Shown here one piece after another: positions 6,445 to 9,107 of a stretch of 9,107 nt of DNA (its first letter is position 1; each line of letters opens with the position of its first letter). The stretch is from positions 1 to 9,107 of the forward strand of contig JBMYQA010000254.1 of the NCBI GenBank assembly GCA_049600855.1. The letters run 5' to 3'. The stretch comes from JBMYQA01 sp049600855 (GTDB taxonomy: Bacteria > Bacteroidota > Bacteroidia > Cytophagales > Flammeovirgaceae). The position numbers were made by a program, and so were the translations under genes. The notes under the pieces were generated by a model. The model worked only from the letters and a program-made list of their open reading frames with translations, searched no databases and was not told the DNA's origin.

Positions 6445-7347
6445 CTAATCAACCAAAGCATAATGTTCCTCAATCAATTCATGATTCACCGCAGCACCCG
6501 CTTTCGTCCCAGCAGCCACCGCAAGGGATACTGCTCGGTAGAATGAGGTGCAATCTCCTACTGCATACACACCCGCCATGTTTGTTTGTTGAAAGTCATT
6601 CACCAAAATATATCCTTCTTCTGTGAGCTGGCACCCCATATCTTCGGGAATTTTACAGTGTTGTTCAAACGCAGCATGATGGTAAAGTGCTGTTAAAGGA
6701 AAAGTCGTTCCATCTGTAAATTGAAGGGCTTTGATGTATCCTTGATGATGCACTAATTCGTCAATCTGTTTATCGATCACTTGAACAGGAACTTTTTCGA
6801 TATCGAATTGCGGCTCACCATTAGTAAAGATCGTGAGTTGAGCTGTCCAATTGAGTAATAAGGGAACTAGTTTGTAGGCAGACTCATTATTGACCAAAAT
6901 CCCTGTTTTTTCAGCTTTCACCTCATATCCGTGGCAATAAGGGCAATGAATGGCAGTAATTCCCCAACAATCCGCAAAGCCTTTAATTGGAGGCATTAAG
7001 TCTTTAATCCCTGTAGCAAAAACAACTTTCTTCGTCTGAACCGTCAACCGCTTTGCCGTTTGGATGGTAAAGTCATTATTGCGCCCTGAAATTTGAATAA
7101 CGGTATCTTCCCAAAAGGCAACTGTAGGGTATTTCAAAGTCTGCTTCCTTCCGATATGACTGATTTCTGCGGGTGTTTTCCCATCTTGCGTCAAAAAGTT
7201 ATGTGAATGAGGGGTTTGCTGATTACAAGGTTTTCCACTATCAATAATGAGGACATCACGTAATGCACGCCCCAAAGCCATCGCGGTAGATAATCCAGCA
7301 TAGCTCCCTCCTATAATGACCACTTCGTAGTTTTTTGTATTGTTCAT
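6445..7347 (-). CDS. Thioredoxin-reductase-like NAD(P)/FAD-dependent oxidoreductase
   Basis: A 300-residue flavoprotein of the two-domain thioredoxin-reductase fold, probably cytoplasmic. The FAD-binding start is VVIIGGSYAGLSTAMALGRA (9-28). ATGIKD is at 111-116, and the C-terminal FAD motif is GVYAVGDCTSFYRAVSLAVA (259-278). A redox-active pair Cys135-Pro-Tyr-Cys138 lies in IHCPYCHGYE, where thioredoxin reductase has CATC. The nucleotide-binding loop of the central domain reads GILVNNESAYKL (149-160) instead of a glycine-rich GxGxxA/G motif, so NADPH binding may be weak or altered. The neighbourhood lacks thioredoxin, so a general disulfide reductase, or an oxygen-dependent dithiol oxidase like those of natural-product pathways, are alternatives. 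The ATG at 7345-7347 starts about 30 nt downstream of the predicted transcription start. A palindromic operator overlaps its promoter, so expression is probably regulated by a small-molecule or redox-sensing repressor. Confidence 0.88.
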   Translation of the reverse strand: MNNTKNYEVVIIGGSYAGLSTAMALGRALRDVLIIDSGKPCNQQTPHSHNFLTQDGKTPAEISHIGRKQTLKYPTVAFWEDTVIQISGRNNDFTIQTAKRLTVQTKKVVFATGIKDLMPPIKGFADCWGITAIHCPYCHGYEVKAEKTGILVNNESAYKLVPLLLNWTAQLTIFTNGEPQFDIEKVPVQVIDKQIDELVHHQGYIKALQFTDGTTFPLTALYHHAAFEQHCKIPEDMGCQLTEEGYILVNDFQQTNMAGVYAVGDCTSFYRAVSLAVAAGTKAGAAVNHELIEEHYALVD

Positions 7348-7382
7348 TGTTAATATTTTATGGATAAATGGATGTTGAGGGA

Positions 7383-7412
7383 CAAAGGTAAGTGTTTATC
7401 ACACAAACGCAA
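7383..7412 (-). promoter_or_regulatory. Promoter of the thioredoxin-reductase-like gene
   Basis: On the minus strand TTG (7410-7412), 19 bp, then TACCTTTG (7383-7390) match the Bacteroidota -33 and -7 elements with consensus spacing. Transcription would start near 7376-7378, about 30 nt before the ATG. The -33 box is inside the palindrome at 7405-7425. Confidence 0.7.
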
Positions 7413-7425
7413 CACAGTTGCGTTT
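7405..7425. promoter_or_regulatory. Perfect 9-3-9 palindrome, putative operator
   Basis: Arms AAACGCAAC (7405-7413) and GTTGCGTTT (7417-7425) are exact inverted repeats around ACA. The site covers the -33 element of the minus-strand oxidoreductase promoter and lies about 36 bp upstream of the -33 box of the divergent cyclophilin gene. The GCAAC-n3-GTTGC core is TetR-operator-like in style; a dimeric repressor blocking the oxidoreductase promoter is the simplest reading. No regulator gene is in the window. Confidence 0.65.
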
Positions 7426-7460
7426 TCAAAATACAATTTATATCCTTCTCAATGCAGCTA

Positions 7461-7492
7461 TTGCTTATTTGATTATCCATAACGTAAATTTG
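7461..7492 (+). promoter_or_regulatory. Promoter of the cyclophilin lipoprotein gene
   Basis: TTG (7461-7463), 21 bp, then TAAATTTG (7485-7492) fits the Bacteroidota promoter pattern with slightly long spacing. It predicts a start near 7498 and a leader of about 13 nt before ATG 7511. This supports 7511 over the more upstream in-frame TTG at 7418. Confidence 0.55.
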
Positions 7493-7510
7493 AAGCAAAC
7501 AATAAGCGTT

Positions 7511-8257
7511 ATGTACCGATTCATTTATTCCATCGTCCTTTTAATTATACTCACATCTTGCACAGATACTTCCTCAGAGTCAACAACCACTTTGAAGAAG
7601 AAAACAAAAAACGAAAAGCCCAAACCAGAGGAGCTGATCCAAAAGAACAATGTTCGAGAACGGCTTTTGGCTTATGGGAAAGAAAATCCAGAGACGCTTG
7701 TCCTGATTTCAACAAACTTTGGCGATATTAAGGTAAAACTCTATGAAGAAACGCCATTGCATCGCGCAAACTTTATTCGATTAGTTAAGCGAGGGTATTA
7801 CGATAACACTTTATTCTACCGCGTGATTTCAGGTTTTATTATGCAAGGGGGCGGAAGTGATGTTCGGAATCCTGTAAAAATTGGTAAATACAGAATTCCT
7901 TCAGAATTCAATCCTGAAAAGTTCATTCACAAAAAAGGCGCATTGGCTGCTGCGCGTTATTACGAAGATAATCCTAAAAAAGAATCTGACTCCCATGATT
8001 TTTACTTAGTACATGGCGAAAAAATCTCATTGGCTGCACTGAAGGAAACGTATAAAAAACTGAATCTTACACTTAGTCCTGAGGCCATCAAGATTTATAC
8101 GAGCATTGGCGGCGCGCCTCATTTGGATGGTGAACATACCGTTTTTGGTGAAGTTGTTTCGGGAATGGAAGTCATAGAAAAGGTGACATCCCTTGAAGTG
8201 GATGGCCGACAATGGCCCAAGGAAGATGTCACCGTTAAAATGATTGTGTTGGAATAG
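7511..8257 (+). CDS. Cyclophilin-type peptidyl-prolyl cis-trans isomerase lipoprotein
   Basis: A 248-residue lipoprotein. The leader MYRFIYSIVLLIILTSC ends in lipobox LTSC, with lipidated Cys17; this decides the start at 7511. A Lys/Glu-rich linker runs to about 60. The cyclophilin domain follows (about 62-248): TNFGDIKVKLYEETPLHRANF, LFYRVISGFIMQGGGSD (101-117) and HLDGEHTVFGEVVSGMEVIE (204-223). Arg104, Phe109 and Gln112 match human CypA Arg55, Phe60 and Gln63; His209 matches His126. CypA Trp121 is His204, common in bacterial forms. The usual SSGSQFY motif reads SDSHDFY (159-165), so the catalytic-pocket Gln111 is replaced by Asp163. About 35 extra residues (168-202) sit before the HLDG motif. 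It should assist proline isomerisation during folding of exported proteins; reduced or shifted activity is possible. It is transcribed divergently from the oxidoreductase. Confidence 0.9.
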   Translation: MYRFIYSIVLLIILTSCTDTSSESTTTLKKKTKNEKPKPEELIQKNNVRERLLAYGKENPETLVLISTNFGDIKVKLYEETPLHRANFIRLVKRGYYDNTLFYRVISGFIMQGGGSDVRNPVKIGKYRIPSEFNPEKFIHKKGALAAARYYEDNPKKESDSHDFYLVHGEKISLAALKETYKKLNLTLSPEAIKIYTSIGGAPHLDGEHTVFGEVVSGMEVIEKVTSLEVDGRQWPKEDVTVKMIVLE

Positions 8258-8535
8258 CTTTACTATTTTATTCAATGGTAATCCGTTATGTTGCTGTTTT
8301 CTTATCCTAAGTAAGTATTACATTTACCTACTTCAACACATATGACAACATACTTCATTGGATTAAACTTACGCTTTTTCTCGATGAAATGAGACTTTAT
8401 AAAGCATTAGTTCACTTCAAACGTTTTAGGTGAGTCCATTTCCCAACATTCCATAGATAAACGTTATCTTCCTTGGCCTGCTCAACAATGTAATTTGTTG
8501 AGCTACTTTTTGTAAACCGATTACCTCTAGGACGA
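8258..8535. other. Intergenic region between the cyclophilin and transporter genes
   Basis: A 278-bp stretch with no convincing gene. It holds a strong hairpin near its right end, a 7-bp repeat TACTTCA at 8329 and 8351, and a 46-codon minus-strand open frame (8552-8412) without an ATG, GTG or TTG start. No TAnnTTTG promoter was noticed. Confidence 0.6.
8480..8511 (+). terminator. Rho-independent terminator, plus strand
   Basis: GCTCAACAA (8480-8488) and TTGTTGAGC (8495-8503) form a perfect 9-bp stem with a 6-nt loop, followed by TAC and five T (8507-8511). The T tract is on the plus-strand side only, so it would end transcription from the cyclophilin gene, leaving a 3' untranslated region of about 250 nt. 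Confidence 0.65.
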
Positions 8536-9107
8536 TTAATTCGTCTCTTTACTTACAGGTTGCACTTGAATTTGCTCTAAGTCAATTTCTTCATCCTCAT
8601 CTTCATCGTAGAAGTTATCGTATTTCTCAAACATTTTTGAGAATTTCACTTGTTTCGAATTCAAATCAAATGAACGCAACAAGCAAGGTAGAAGAATTAA
8701 GTTAGTGACCATGGCGATTAACAACGTTGTAGAGGTAAGCGCGCCTAAGGCTTTTGTGCCGCCAAACTCAGAAGCTACGAAAATGACGAAGCCGCAAAAC
8801 AACACAATAGAGGTATAAATCATACTCATACCTGTTTCCTTCAAACTAATGGACACTGACTTCACCACATCAAACTTATATTTCAACAATTCTTGGCGAT
8901 ACTTCGCTAAGAAGTGAATAGAGTCATCTACAGAAATACCAAAGGCAATGCTAAATACAAGCGCAGTACTCGGTTTTAATGGAATGCCCATGTATCCCAT
9001 TAAGCCAGCGGTCATCAATAATGGGATGATATTCGGGATGAGGGAGATGATAATCATGCGGAAGTTACTGAAGAGTAATCCCATAATGACCGCAATGAGT
9101 ACAAAGG
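8536..9107 (-). CDS. RND/MMPL-family membrane transporter, C-terminal part, 5' end outside window
   Basis: C-terminal part of a large RND-superfamily permease. The frame stays open through the right edge (FVLIAVI precedes the first visible Met at 9084), so that Met is internal. About 190 residues are visible, with roughly five hydrophobic helices: the edge segment, IIISLIPNIIPLLMTAGLMG, ALVFSIAFGISVDD, SIVLFCGFVIFVAS and TTLLIAMVTNLILLPCLL. The motif FGISVDDSIHFLAKYRQEL is the MMPL/sterol-sensing-like RND signature; its paired acidic residues in a helix are thought to carry protons. The tail after the last helix is cytoplasmic and strongly acidic (YDEDEDEEIDLEQ). Proton-driven export of lipids or other hydrophobic compounds is the family expectation; the substrate cannot be inferred here. 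The gene is convergent with the cyclophilin gene across the intergenic hairpin. Confidence 0.9.
   Translation of the reverse strand, partial: FVLIAVIMGLLFSNFRMIIISLIPNIIPLLMTAGLMGYMGIPLKPSTALVFSIAFGISVDDSIHFLAKYRQELLKYKFDVVKSVSISLKETGMSMIYTSIVLFCGFVIFVASEFGGTKALGALTSTTLLIAMVTNLILLPCLLRSFDLNSKQVKFSKMFEKYDNFYDEDEDEEIDLEQIQVQPVSKETN

Noticed and set aside
6393..6626. 77-codon plus-strand open frame
   Set aside because: It lies mostly antisense to the clear oxidoreductase gene, has no family features and is rich in His, Pro and Gln as expected of a shadow frame.
7418..7510. N-terminal extension of the cyclophilin gene from a TTG at 7418
   Set aside because: The extension would place the lipoprotein signal peptide inside the protein, and it runs through both the palindrome and a good promoter. 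ATG 7511 gives a textbook lipobox leader.
8027..8275. 82-codon minus-strand open frame over the end of the cyclophilin gene
   Set aside because: It is antisense to conserved cyclophilin sequence and has no supporting motif or promoter.

Overview
The window is ordinary chromosome-like DNA from a Bacteroidota (Bacteroidetes) bacterium. This rests on three promoters with the phylum's TAnnTTTG -7 element, no recognisable Shine-Dalgarno sequences, a TPR/coiled-coil histidine kinase, a one-pass TonB-family protein, a cyclophilin lipoprotein, and AT-rich coding sequence. I cannot name a genus. No RNA gene, mobile element or CRISPR array was seen.

Left block, plus strand (1-5407). Four genes lie head to tail with gaps of 34, 15 and 44 bp and no visible promoter between them: the 3' part of a TPR histidine kinase, an amino-acid dehydrogenase, a two-module VOC metalloprotein and a cytokinin-dehydrogenase-like FAD oxidase. 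The dehydrogenase keeps the catalytic lysines and aspartate but has Gly where glutamate dehydrogenase has the Lys that holds the substrate side-chain carboxylate. A hydrophobic or aromatic amino acid is therefore a better guess than glutamate. The three enzymes look like a short undescribed oxidative pathway from an amino acid through its 2-oxo acid. The kinase may be co-transcribed with them.

Middle block, minus strand (5478-7347). A TonB C-terminal-domain protein is preceded by a promoter with a good -7 element, no -33 element, and two near-identical 16-bp direct repeats exactly 21 bp apart. That is the layout of an activator-dependent promoter, possibly of LytTR type. Upstream of it is a thioredoxin-reductase-like flavoprotein with a CPYC redox pair and an eroded NAD(P)H glycine motif. 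Its promoter is a near-perfect Bacteroidota promoter whose -33 element lies inside a perfect 9-3-9 palindrome, most simply a repressor operator.

Right block (7461-9107). A divergent gene encodes a cyclophilin-type peptidyl-prolyl isomerase lipoprotein. It is followed by 278 bp without a convincing gene that ends in a strong plus-strand terminator hairpin. The window closes with the C-terminal part of an RND/MMPL-type membrane transporter on the minus strand, cut by the window edge.
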